From Brachionus rotundiformis (taxonomy: Eukaryota > Rotifera > Eurotatoria > Ploima > Brachionidae): a DNA stretch of 64,000 nt. This document shows positions 1-11,198 of this stretch, in pieces. Where the stretch lies: the NCBI GenBank assembly GCA_016802295.1, contig JAESIW010000162.1, forward strand, positions 855,739 through 919,738. Direction: 5' to 3'. The notes under the pieces were generated by a model. That model had not been told where the DNA came from and searched no databases. It saw only the letters and a list, made by a program, of their open reading frames with translations. Every line of letters starts with the position of its first letter. The first letter of the stretch is position 1. A program made the position numbers and the translations under genes.

Positions 1-2170
1 GAGCTATTAAATATTTTATTGACTTTTGTACGTCATCATTTTGATATTCACTACAAACATTTGTTTTATATCCAACTATGCTTTATAAATCACTCAAATT
101 AAGAATTTAAGATTAAAGTGATTTAGATTTTACTAGAGAACTTCCTGTGAAACACCCAAGTAAATGGCAATCAATATTTTAGTACCAATGGTAAAAAATG
201 TGTAAAATAAAGCATCAGGCCTTGTGCGGTATTTTAAATAGTACGAGTCTAATGCTTCGGGAATCAATGCTGGTGGTATCAAAAATGCTGACGTAAAACA
301 ATTGGCACCAAAAATCGCTAGCCCAAAAAATGTTATTAGTTCTCCAATATGGTTTGTTTTGAAAAAAAAAACTCCAATTAATAAGGGAAGCATGGTCTTA
401 ATAAGATGATCAGTTCTAAAATATTTTGAAAAATTATATAAAATGTTTACAAAATTTCCAATAATTAGAGCAGTGGTCTTTTCAATTTTCATCATCAACT
501 TTTTCCAAAATGGAACGAACAAAATAGCGCATCCCTTTAGTAGATTAAAATATTACGTTTAACTTAACATTTTTAATTATTAGAACCTAAAAATCTATTT
601 TTTTAAAAATTTATATCATCATTTTTAATATTAATGCTTTTTCCGATATATTTAATAGCTTAATTTTAAAAAAGATCAAGAAAAATAATGTTTTATCTAA
701 ATGCACAAACTTACTAATATTATCAAAATGCATAGTATAAAAAGGCTCTTAATTGCTGTGTAGCCATATTCAAAATACAATTGGAGATTACTTTGAATTA
801 TCTAAAGAATCGTAAATAAAAATATGATTTAATATCTAAAACTTACCTGAATTGATGAAGTTGTCATGATTGTTGAGCCAATAATCAATAGATACGGTTT
901 AAATGTGAACATTCTCTTCAGTTCTGTTAGAGTAGAAATTTTTTTTTTATTCTCCTTTCTCTCTGATGCTTTTATCAATTCTAAATTAAAATTTATTAAA
1001 CAAAAAAATTTTCAGTTCAAGTTAATAAAAGTTATCAAATTCTGTTATTAATTTTAAAGAAATTAAATTGGTCGATAATTAAACTGAACATTTAAATTAT
1101 TGTTTACTAAAAATGAAGCTTAAAAAAATTTCAGTCATGAATTTTTAAAACTTTGACAACTTTTATAAAGCTTTTAATTTATTTTAAAACCTGGTTTCTC
1201 ATTGACAAAGAGTACAAGTGGTAAAGTTCCACAAAGAAAAACAACTGTCATTATCATAGCCAAAAAAGTATATTTGTATTCTTGCCAAACAGATAACTCA
1301 TCAATAGTTGTAAAATTAGTTGTATTATCCAAGATAGATTGTGTTTCATTTAATTTAATACAATTTGAATCGCCAGAAACAAAAGGACCTTGAATTATCA
1401 AAGCCAAAAGGATACCAATCATTTCAAATCCTGAGGCAAAAATTTTATCCATTTAAAGAAAATTATGAAAAATTTTAAAAATTTACCCATTCTATAAACA
1501 GTAATTTCCTCTCTTTCATTTTTTGAATGACTTAAGTACATAGTCATAGCTGTATGTGGTATTCGTATACCCTAAAAATTTTAGTTTATTTAATGAGAAA
1601 CTCTAATTTATTCTAGCTTTGATATTCATACTGTAATAACTGTAAATTGAAAACTGTGCCAAAAAGTATACCAAACAAAAAGCTGATTTTCTGAAAATCC
1701 TGATGGGGCATACCACATCATGATGTATCCAATAGAACATAAAGGAATAGCTATGGCTATCCAAGGCTTCATTTTTCCAAATCTTGTCAATTTTGTTTTA
1801 TTGACCAAAAGGCCATAGATGGGATCTGTTATGGCATCTAATATTCGACTAATGAATAAAATGTATCTAATGAAATTAACTTATTCAAGTTGAAAAGTAT
1901 TGATTTTAAAACAAACGTGGTTTTATTGGGCGGAAGACCTGCATTGTTCAGTAGATAAACAGTGGTAAAGACACCGATTGCACAAAAATAAGCTTGGTAA
2001 GGAAGACCGGCAAGACCGAAGCTAATTTTTTGAAAAACAGTTAGATCATGTTCATTTTTAATCTCTTTATTTTCCTTTGGGACTTGTTTCTGTTTAATGA
2101 TATTAACATTACTGTCATGGATACTAAATTGAACATCGGATACAGATTTTATCTTTCCGATACCCTTCAT
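1..2170 (-). CDS. MFSD2-like major facilitator (sodium-dependent lysophosphatidylcholine symporter family), partial
   Basis: Multi-pass transporter of the GPH/MFS_2 group, which in animals includes MFSD2A/B (Na+-coupled lysophospholipid import at the plasma membrane). Eight exons: 1917-2170, 1632-1848, 1487-1571, 1191-1430, 847-980, 715-801, 134-534 and 80 to the window edge. Phases agree across all junctions, giving about 499 codons; the last part of the gene lies outside the window. Family marks seen: FGLAGLPYQAYF in TM1, DAITDPIYGLLV followed by GKMKPWI after TM2, IRIPHTAMTMYLS before an Arg/Glu stretch, FTFKPYLL, and near the end GYKTNVC followed by a Gln, matching the GYQTxxC segment of MFSD2. 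The start is the ATG at 2170, with about 45 cytosolic residues before TM1. An 87-nt exon (715-801) encodes SNLQLYFEYGY. The acidic DVVDD-type motif of human MFSD2 is not obvious here (IPEALDSYYL instead), so the substrate is uncertain. Family assignment is firm; the exact subfamily is an inference. Confidence 0.85.
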
Positions 2171-4178
2171 TATTATTGAAAAATTAAAGTTGAATAGTTA
2201 TATAATAAATTTTAGATGTGAAAAATCAAATAAATTTTGAATGATTTATCTTTTTTCAAATGGAAATTTTATCATAAATTTTAATCATTTGACAATTTTT
2301 TTTAAATTATCGTAAATAAACAATTATTTATATTTAAACATTTATCTTTTAAAAGTTTGAAATTCTAATTCGACTTGAAATAATTTAAAGAATTTGTTTA
2401 ACTTTAAATTTTAAAGAAAACAAGTGATAATCGAATACGTTATTAAAGAGCTTATTATATGAATTCATAAACGAAATCTTATTAATGTGATACAATTTAA
2501 TCAAATATTTTTGATGCAAATTTTTCTATATTTTTCTGTGTTATAGTCTTTATATAAAGAAGAAATAATTTTAAACCAAATTTTTTTAAGCTTAAAAATG
2601 TAATAAATGCTTTTCTCCATTTTGATTTAAGAATGTACAAGTTTTATAGCACAGGAAGGTCTTTCAAAATTAAGTTTTTCGTTAAAATGTCGGTAAAAAA
2701 CTTAAAGGTTTTTTTGATGCCCCAAATGTAAATTTGCTTGACCATTGAATGACCTCGATATGAAGCAAATGCTATTCATCATAAAAATTTTGTTTGAATA
2801 TTTGGTCACAAAACTGCCTATACAAAAATAAAAAAATTTTATAACCTTTGTTTTATTTGCTGTAAAATCTGTCCAAACTAGTTGCGATTTATTTTTAATA
2901 CTTTAAATTTAGAAGTATTATAAAGGGTACAATTTTGCAAGCTTCCGCAGCAGGTGAAACAAAAGCTGTTTCACTTTGCTTCATTTACAGAAAAAGTTTT
3001 GACATTTAGACCAAAAGTTATAAAATTTTTCTATCTTTGTATTGCAAGTTTTTTATGAAATCTCTCAATGCCTTTATTGAGTCAATTTAATTCAATAAAT
3101 CAGAATTAATAGCAAAAAATTAGTATAATATTATAGTATTGTAAATAAAAAGTTATTCAGGTGTTAATGTAAACGGTTCTAATTGAAATCTTTGAAAGAT
3201 TGTTATTTTCAAAGCTTAATTTTATTCAACTAATTTAACATTAATTTTTTGGATAAATTAAGTTTAATCAATCATCATCAAATATCAATTATCAAAATAT
3301 TTATTGAGTATAAGCATTATTTGAACAATTAATTAAATTTAATTTCAAACTTTGACTTAAGGAATCTGTTAACATGGATAAATTGAAAAAAATTAAAATT
3401 AAAATTTTAGATAAGTTATGGTAGTTTTTTAAAAATTTTAATTTAATTTTAATATTCAAGATCTATAAGTGAATATTATCTATTTTTATACAAAAAAAGG
3501 CTTAAAATGTTTTTCGATAAATTCAAATTGAGTTTGAAAAAAGAAATAAACATAATGTAAGCAAAAGTTATAATAACTCAAATCTAAATTTTGAAAAATG
3601 ATTTATCTTTGTTTGATTAGATTTATTCTTAAAATTATTTTATCATCAATTTGTTTGTGATGATAATTTTTTTGAAAAAATATAACAAAATTTATCTTTT
3701 TAAAGTATTTAGTTTGAAATATAAAACTTTATTAATCTCTTCAATAAAATAAAAATTAAGTAAAGATCAGTTCAATTGATTAAAGTGTTTTTATATCTTA
3801 TTATATCGTGCCCAATTTTTGTAAAAAATAAAAAAAAATAAAAAAAAAATTCAATAAATTATTCTGTTTTTAATTAATGTTTCTTAAAATAAAAAATAAA
3901 ATATTTTCTTATAACTTTAAAATAAATAAAGGTTTAGTTTTGAATAGAAAATAAAATATTTGTGATGAAAATATATTCTATAAATCTAAATTTGAATTAT
4001 TTATTTCGTAATTTAAAGAAACAAAATCAAACCATTTAAAAATAAAAAACTTATCATCATTTGATAATTAATTAATTATCTTTGTTGAATTTTAATATAA
4101 AGATTTTTTCAGAAAAAACTTTTTTAAAAAAATAAAAAAATAAACTGTGCCAATATTTTATGTCGACAAAAAGAAAAC
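2171..4178. other. Intergenic region between MFSD2-like and ZIP genes
   Basis: About 2 kb of AT-rich DNA between two divergently transcribed genes, so it should carry both promoters. I see no coding exon. The only structure is the inverted-repeat element at 2820-3042, listed separately. A small stem (CTCAAT..ATTGAG, about 3062-3079) lies just beyond it. Confidence 0.6.
2820..3042. repeat. 223-bp element with 31-bp imperfect terminal inverted repeats
   Basis: The stretch 2820-2850 and the reverse complement of 3012-3042 match at 28 of 31 positions by eye (both begin ATACAAA and share AATTTTATAAC). The three differences are transitions, so in an RNA copied from the minus strand all three would be G-U pairs. 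Weaker matching continues outward for roughly 20-30 bases on each side. The interior (161 nt) has a further 8-bp stem GTGAAACA/TGTTTCAC at 2954-2974 and no open reading frame. This fits a non-autonomous MITE-like relic or a long hairpin transcript. No target-site duplication was identified. Confidence 0.5.
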
Positions 4179-6369
4179 ATGAGATTAAGTATTTTATTTT
4201 TTACTCTACTGGTGATTGACTTTTGGCCGTCTGAATGTTCTAGACAAAAAAGAAAACTAATTGATATTTATGCCAAAAAAATAGTTGATTATTTTGATTT
4301 GGAAAATTTTTTCAGTTCCAATGAAATCAAAAATTTGAATCACGAGGATCATTATCCAAGGCGACCAACACCCGGACCAGAAAGTGAAGCTCAGAATTTA
4401 GGCTGTAATTCATTAGAGGAAATTAGAAGTTATTTTTTTGATGTGTATTCAAATGAAAAAAAAACATTTAATATGTCAACTAGTGAATTGGAAGATTTAA
4501 TAGAATATTTAGTGACTCGATATCCTAAAGAAGATCTTATTAAAAATCGGACTAGACAACATAAATGCAAAAGAAAAAGATGCTTTCAATCAAATGATAT
4601 TGCTAAGCTCATAAATTTACAATACTTTGACTATGAATCATTTTCTGATATTTGTCCCGTATTGCTTTTTAATTTTGAAATCGGCCATTGTGAATACAAT
4701 CATAATAACCAAGAACTAAGTGGAGGACAAAGTAAGAAAAAATGGTAGTCTCATAAAATTCATTATTTTATTTAAGTATGGGCATTCGGTCTTATACTTT
4801 CAGGGGTAGTCACCATTTGGTCTTGGAGTGGAGCGATTGCTTTGACCATTATAGGTAGAAAAATTTACAAGAGATTGCTTACTTTTATGATTAGTCTTGC
4901 CTTTGGATGTCTAATTGCAAACAGTATCCTAAAATATATTCCATTGGTAAAACGATGCTTTAAATCTTAAAAAAAATTTAAAAAAAAACTTTTTTCTAGG
5001 CTGACGGCTTTGAGATAGCATATCTAGAAGAAACAAATTATTCATATTTCTACAAACATTTAACCATTTTAATAGTGATCTTCTTTTTCTTTATGTTTGA
5101 ACGATCGATGAAAATCATAACTATATACAAAACAGAGGTTTTAACTAAATAAATTTGAGACAATTTTTAACTCATATTAAAAAAGAGAAACAAGAAGAAA
5201 AAATTTAAAAATACAATCAAACAATTTAGCAGTCCAAGTTCTGAAATTTCTGAAAATGATTCTGTACCAGGTCACATGGATAACAATGATAAACGAAAAA
5301 AAATGATGAAAAGAAATCAGTCTATTGATTTGTCAGAAATACATGTAAGATTATTTAATTATGAAATAAACAAAAATAAGATGACCTATCCTAATTGAAT
5401 TGAATTTAGTTATTGTAAATAATAAAAGATTATTTAAGTCTGTTGAAAATTTTAAAAAATAAAAAAAAAATTATTTAATGTTTTTTTTTAATAACAGATA
5501 TCAAGCTAAATATATAAAACATTCTTTTCATGAAAATATCTATTAGTTACTATTAAATCTAAAATTGTAATTGCGTCCTTGTTAGTTTCAATATAATTAT
5601 TATTCAATAAAATGATACATTTTTTCAAGATTTTATTTAAAGATAGTTGGAATTTCGAATATAAATGAATTTACTGACAGATTCGCTGACCGCTTGGATC
5701 AGAATAGCGAAAAGCCTCAAAAACTCTGTTGTACATCACTAACAGAGGGATTATCTAAAGTTAAACCAGTGGGATGGATGGTAATTTAGTAAAAAATAGG
5801 CTTAATTTAAACGATAAGAAATTAAATTTCATAACTAAGGCCATCTTTGGTGATGGTTTGGGAAATTTTATAGATGGTATGTCAATAGGGGCATCTGTAA
5901 ATCAAAATATTCTATTTGGAGTTGCAACTGCATTAGCTACTTGGTGCGGAAATATCCCACAAGAATTGGGTGATTTTGCACTTTTAGTACGAGCTGGAAT
6001 GAGTCCATTTCAAGCTTTGTTCTACAATTTCTGCAGCGGAAATTCGGTTTATTTAGGATGTATTTTGGGAATTGTTTTTGGTGGAAATATAGACGCCGCA
6101 AGATGGATTTTTTCTATATCGGGCGCAGCCACCATGTACATTGGTCTTGCTGTATTGGTAAGAAAATTATCATTTTTATAACTTAACCTAACTAATTATA
6201 ACCTATCTTTTTTCTTCAGCTACCTGAAATGAATGATGAATTTGAAGATGAGAAGGAGCCTTTGATAGAAAAGTTGAAAATAACTTTTATTCAAGTATTT
6301 GGTTCACTGTTTGGCTATTGGATCATGATAATTTTGAATATGTATGAGGATGACATAACAATTACATAA
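4179..6369 (+). CDS. ZIP (SLC39) transporter, LIV-1-like, with degenerate metal-binding motifs
   Basis: Seven exons: 4179-4731, 4777-4946, 5000-5137, 5186-5344, 5643-5780, 5840-6157 and 6220-6369; 1,626 nt, 541 residues, phases consistent. It starts with a signal peptide (MRLSILFFTLLVIDFW), then an ectodomain with several Cys and a CPVLLFNFEIGHC segment resembling the CPALLYQ motif of LIV-1 ZIPs. Membrane segments follow, with a Lys-rich cytosolic loop (exon 4), then KPVGWM, GDGLGNFIDGMSIGA and GNIPQELGDFALL, and a final TM ending in GYW. ZIPs move Zn, Fe or Mn into the cytosol. Most family members carry HNFxDG in TM4 and HExPHE or EExPHE in TM5. Here these read GNFIDG and GNIPQE, so the usual metal-coordinating His residues are replaced. 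The fold assignment is strong; transport activity is doubtful. The stop is only 19 nt from the stop of the convergent gene at 6389. Confidence 0.88.
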
Positions 6370-6388
6370 TTTACTAAATAAATTTTTA

Positions 6389-7876
6389 TTACATTTTTAC
6401 ATTATTACTAAATGAAATAAATTGATTTCGAGGCTTATTTTTAAAAATCATGAACCTAGATAAATCGTTGTTAAGTTTAAGCATTGCTACAAAAGAGGCC
6501 TCTGAATTATTTTCAGTAACAAGTTTACTTTTACAATTGTTATTAAAATTGTTTTCAAACTCAGAATTAGCATTTTGAAAGGTTAAATTAGAAATATTGG
6601 TTAAAGTAATAGTTGTAAGGCTTGATGTTTGGTCATGCTTTTCTTTTTCGTGTATAAATGCTCTTTTTGATAAACTCAATTTTGGCAGTTTAAAATTTTC
6701 TTTTAAGTTGTGTTTCATTAGTGATTTAGCATTGCTAAATATACTGCTGTCAATAAATGAACTTGGTCTTCCATTTTCTGAGCATTCTAAATTGTATGAG
6801 CATTCCAAAAATTTTTTGAATTCTGGACTCATTACCTTTTTGATTAAATTCAATTAAAGAAATGTTTAAAAATTATTTTACTTTTTTTCTATAAAACTCT
6901 TTTAAACTCGTAAAATTGTCATTGTTAAAAATTTTTATTTGACTTTCATATTGATCTTGGAATTCATTGCATATTTTTTCAAAGTTTTCTAATCTTTTAC
7001 TATAGAGAATTTTCTGTATTGACAGTACTTTATATACAATAAAATTTATTTTTTGAAATAACTCGTTTATTATCTCTTTATTAATTTTTGTTTTGCTTAT
7101 TATTATTCTTCTGAAATGACCATCAAGCTTGATGATTTGACTCTAAAATATTTTAAAACACAATTAAGTTTTAGATATTTTTCTAAAAATCTAAAAATAT
7201 TTACATGAACTTCACATAATAAATTGAATAAATCAGCAAGCGAAAAATTGTTTAATTTGGCACTCTTGGTTTCATTAGAATCTAAATTAGCCAGCTTTTT
7301 CAACGCTGTTTGTTTGATCTCATACAAAATATGAATTAATTTTTTTAAATCATTAGAGTTTTGTTTTTCAGTTAATAGAACACAATAACATTTTGCTGTT
7401 AACAAAAGCTTCAAAAGCTTAAACAGATTAAAACTAAAGTTATTAGACTTATCAGTTGTCTGATCTAGACAATAGTTATTTAGTTCATTTTTGGTTTTTG
7501 AATTGATCTCATAAATGACCGGGACAGTGTTTGTAAGACCAATTTGGTCATCAGATAAAAAATTTGAAATCAAGCTACATTCGGACAGTGATCTGATCGA
7601 AATCATATCATTATTTTGATCTGTATTTGAAAAAATGGATTGACCATTATTTGAGTTTTTATCATTTAATTTTTCAAATGATTGATTGTTTACCAAAGCA
7701 TGATGGTCCAGAGCTGGTAAATCTAAACATTTTGAATTTTTAAATGTTGAAGTTGATTCATTGCTATTGTTATTGTTTCGGCCAACTGAAACTGAATTGT
7801 TACAGACCAAATTTTCAAAAAAATTTTTCAAACTATTCACTTTATTTTTATCAATTTTTCTCAGAGACGAATTCAT
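6389..7876 (-). CDS. Unrecognised protein, three exons, Ser/Asn-rich N-terminus with a helical middle
   Basis: I do not recognise this family. Exons 7205-7876, 6882-7142 and 6389-6835 join in phase. The model starts at the ATG at 7876 (MNSSLRKIDKNK), because the frame above it has no nearer ATG. It gives about 459 residues. The first ~140 residues are Ser/Asn/Asp-rich and look disordered. A Leu/Lys-rich, probably helical stretch follows (FNLFKLLKLLLTAKCYCVLL, then ADLFNLLCEVH), continuing through exon 2 with further amphipathic segments. The C-terminal third is again polar, apart from a short hydrophobic patch (FVAMLKLNNDLSRFMIF). There is no signal peptide or clear TM. It is tail-to-tail with the ZIP gene, with 19 nt between stop codons, so the mature transcripts almost certainly overlap. 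It is probably a cytosolic or nuclear protein. Confidence 0.6.
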
Positions 7877-8107
7877 TTTTTTCAAATGAAAAAGTTTTTT
7901 CAAGTTTTTTTATATTAATTTTTTTTCCAAGATGCCTTGGTAATCTATTAGCATATTTATTAAAGTTTTAATTTAAAAATTTTGATAAAAAAATTGTTTG
8001 ACACGATAAATAAACAAATTTTATTAATTATTATTTAAAATAATTTAATGATTAATCTTGTTAAGGGGGTCTAAAATAATTACGCCAATATTTAAATTGT
8101 AAAATTT

Positions 8108-9232
8108 CTATTTTTCGGCTCCAATATTGAGCGGTTTACCTTTAGGATCATCAAATTTGTCCATTGTTTTCACATTCATTAAAAGAGAAACGCCAAAAGC
8201 CAATATAAATGCTAAAATCAATGAAGACGTGATTGCCATCCAGATACCACTGGAGAAAAATCCTTGGCAGTAGTTCACACGCCCAAAAGTATATTCGCTT
8301 TGATTGTTCGCTACACCTGTGGGTTGTAATTGTAACTTTTGAATGTAAAGCCAAACTTTGGAATTCGATTTGCCATCTTTAGTCTTGTTCTGAACATTGA
8401 ATGCAGTTTTAGTACATACAAATGAATAATTGACTGGCGTTTCCATTCCATAAGGTGTTCCCATATACACCATATTATAAGTTTTAGTGTTATTTAATTG
8501 AATCGAGCTTGATGATAAAAGATAATAAAATGTATTATTTGATTTTGTAAATTTTAATGTTAATCTTTGAATTGAAGCGCCATCAATACCAGTATTTTGC
8601 TTAAACTGAATTGTTAATACTTGTTCTTGACTGTTTCCAGAACATAAAAATGAACTATTTGTATTTATTAAAGGTATGAAAGTACTAGATTGTTGTTTAG
8701 CCAAATCGGTGTAATAAATTGAGTCAAAAAAAGCGGCACATTGTTCGCCAAACACATAAGATGTGGAATTTTGATTCTCAATTTGCCCATTTTGAGTATC
8801 TCGCTTAGATCGACTTGTTGAGCTCTTAGCGGTTAGAATAACATTGGAATTCTGGTGTAATCGATTGAATGTATTCAAAGCATCTTCTAAATTGTCCGAT
8901 TCAATAATGTTGATTTTGATTTTATGGTTGTTAGCGTAAGTTTGAATTGTCTCAAAAGGTGAATTGACCTGCAACTTCAAATCAACATTTGGCTTCAAAT
9001 CTAATTTGCGTACTGCAAATGCTAAATCCTGTGTTTTTAGCTTGTCCAAAATAATAAGGTTTAAATCGTGTTCTAAGAGTTCTTTAACCTCAGTAAGGAA
9101 ATCTCCTTGCCCAATTATCTTTCCAACTGTGAAAGTATTAACTGGAGATTGCCCGGAATAAATCAATACAGGGACATAATCAGCTAATAATGAAGAAACC
9201 AATAGAGTTAATATGGTCGATTTAAAAATCAT
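8108..9232 (-). CDS. ATP6AP1: V-type proton ATPase accessory subunit S1 (ATP6AP1/Ac45)
   Basis: Single uninterrupted exon encoding 374 residues. Ac45 is a type I glycoprotein bound to the V0 sector, guiding assembly and trafficking of the proton pump in endolysosomes and secretory organelles. Seen here: an N-terminal signal peptide followed by VPVLIYSGQSP, a luminal domain with several N-x-S/T sites, a furin-type RSKR at residues 141-144 (vertebrate Ac45 is also cleaved by furin), and a diagnostic C-terminus. That C-terminus has CQGFFSSGIWMAI leading into the TM, then KTMDKFDDPKGKP, matching the conserved KTMDRFDDxKG tail. Its length is shorter than the human precursor (about 470) but complete from signal to tail. 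The lack of introns contrasts with most genes in this window. The start ATG at 9232 puts the signal peptide directly at the N-terminus. Confidence 0.93.
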   Translation of the reverse strand: MIFKSTILTLLVSSLLADYVPVLIYSGQSPVNTFTVGKIIGQGDFLTEVKELLEHDLNLIILDKLKTQDLAFAVRKLDLKPNVDLKLQVNSPFETIQTYANNHKIKINIIESDNLEDALNTFNRLHQNSNVILTAKSSTSRSKRDTQNGQIENQNSTSYVFGEQCAAFFDSIYYTDLAKQQSSTFIPLINTNSSFLCSGNSQEQVLTIQFKQNTGIDGASIQRLTLKFTKSNNTFYYLLSSSSIQLNNTKTYNMVYMGTPYGMETPVNYSFVCTKTAFNVQNKTKDGKSNSKVWLYIQKLQLQPTGVANNQSEYTFGRVNYCQGFFSSGIWMAITSSLILAFILAFGVSLLMNVKTMDKFDDPKGKPLNIGAEK

Positions 9233-10625
9233 TTTATCTAAAATTATAAGATCATAAGTTTTAGCTTTAAATAGATAAAGCTGTAAAATCTTGAAAGCTA
9301 TGTAGTAATTTTAAAATCAAGTTTAGAAAAGCGAGTTTTTTTATAATTTTGATAATTTATTAATATTATTTATCTAAAAATAATTATAAATTTAGTATTA
9401 ATTATGAATTCATAATTATTGAGATTAAATTTAAAATTTTCGTTTATAAAAATTTTAGTATTCTACATTTTAATTTTGTATATTAAATCAGTTGACATTT
9501 ACTGAAAACGTAGAATTTTGAATTTTGAATAGAACCGCGACTAGAAGTAATAGCTCATAATCACAGAAATTATTTGATACAAATTTTAAAAAAATCTTGA
9601 CTACATGAGCTCTTTGTATAACTATTATTTATCTCCGAATTTGATTCCGATCTCAACACTTTGTGAACGTCAGTTGGTTTTAGACTCACTCTCGCCATAT
9701 TTCCATCGTTTCCATTACTACAAATTCACGTTATATGTTTTAAAGATTTCCATTCGTCTTGTGCTTCTGATGAAGTAAAAAAGTGTTATTGAGGATTTTT
9801 TATTTTTTTTTTGAATTTTGAAATTTATGGAGCTATCTTAAAGTTTATCTAAGATTTGATTAATAAATTTTTAATTAGGTTAAATAGTTTATTTTAACTT
9901 AAAATTAAAGCAAAAAAAAATACTTAGAATAAATAATTTAAAAATCCTATGATAAACCGAGCAACAAAAAAAACAGAAAACTAAATTATAGGAAAAAAAA
10001 CTCAAAAATATTACCAACTAAACCACAGAATTGGAATCATATAAATTTTTTCTAAATAGAAATTGAAGTGGAAAGTTATTTTACAATAGGGATAAAATTT
10101 TTTTAACACTATTTTTATCTTTATTTCTTTAATAAATTGATTTTAAAACAATTTTTTTCATCAATTGTTTTAGATTGTTGTTAAATCCAGCTGGTTTAGA
10201 ATAAATTATTTAAAATACAATTTTTTATTCAAGGCTTAAGGTTATTTAACAATTTTTATGATTGATTTAAATTTAAGTTTAATTAAAAAACTTATATTTA
10301 CATTGTTTATTTTTATTGAAGTCTTTCGAAAGAATTATACCTTTGAACAAATTTAAATTCATGATCTATTTATAATGAGCAATAAAAATTATAAAATAAG
10401 ATTCTTGAATATTGGTATTATTAAAATTAAATTAATTCAATAAAAACCAATTTAAACTAGATAATATTTTATTTAAGGAAAATATTTTTTTATAAGACTG
10501 ATGAAAATATAAAAAGATAAAAATGGTATAAAGTTTAAAAATAAATAAAAATCGTAATTTATCTCAAAAATAACATAAGTAAATTCTAAAATAAAAATTT
10601 ATATGTGAATAAAAGTAAATGAAAT
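9233..10625. other. Intergenic region upstream of ATP6AP1
   Basis: About 1.4 kb, AT-rich, upstream of ATP6AP1 and downstream of the PY-motif gene. No coding exon, tRNA or repeat family was recognised. The part just above 9232 presumably holds the ATP6AP1 promoter. Confidence 0.5.
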
Positions 10626-11198
10626 TCAAATTCTACTTGACGGATCTTGTTGATATTTTACATCAAAAAGACTTTTGTAATCAGGTAGCCTTTCGCTGTT
10701 TTGTGAATTCTTTAGCATTTCTTGATTGTATACTGGTGGTGGTTCATTTTCTGGATAGCTTGCTACATAAGATATATTTGAATTTCCTGCACTAGAATCA
10801 AAATTCGCTATTTCAGAACATGCTCTTTTAAAACAACAGCGTCTTTTTGGTGAGCAAAAGCAAGTACAAATCATTCCGAAGACCACAATTAAAATTAAAA
10901 TAAAAATTATCATACATGAAAAAACTAAATGAATCGGGAAAGAACCATTCTCATTGTAATTATCTGATCCAAATTTGTTTGATCTATTTTGAAATCCGGT
11001 TTTTAGATTGATTAAGAATTTATTCGCCAAATGACATGGGCAAAGTGTTTGATTTACGCAATTACATATTGAAAAAGTTCCATTAAAATTTTCTACTTTA
11101 CAACTTGGAATTATATTTTGTGAGCAAGGAAGTTTAGGGGTTGAAGGCACGCTTTGGATCTCGATAAACATTGGCAATAAAAAAAAAATCATCAACAT
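10626..11198 (-). CDS. Small type I membrane protein with Cys ectodomain and PPxY/LPxY tail (paralogue A)
   Basis: Single exon, 190 residues; no named family recognised. N-terminal signal peptide (about residues 1-16). Ectodomain with Cys at 25, 33, 45, 47, 53 and 55, ending in a CPC motif. TM at about 91-113, then a membrane-proximal Cys/Arg cluster (CFCSPKRRCCFKRAC) that could be palmitoylated. The polar cytosolic tail contains PPVY at 154-157 and LPDY at 171-174. PPxY and LPxY motifs are the usual ligands of WW domains in NEDD4-type ubiquitin ligases, so a role as an adaptor or trafficked target is plausible but inferred. The layout recalls shisa/WBP1/VOPP1-type proteins, but I see no clear homology. 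Its nearest relative is the gene at 12272-12790, with the same order of elements and nearly the same Cys positions. Confidence 0.75.
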   Translation of the reverse strand: MLMIFFLLPMFIEIQSVPSTPKLPCSQNIIPSCKVENFNGTFSICNCVNQTLCPCHLANKFLINLKTGFQNRSNKFGSDNYNENGSFPIHLVFSCMIIFILILIVVFGMICTCFCSPKRRCCFKRACSEIANFDSSAGNSNISYVASYPENEPPPVYNQEMLKNSQNSERLPDYKSLFDVKYQQDPSSRI

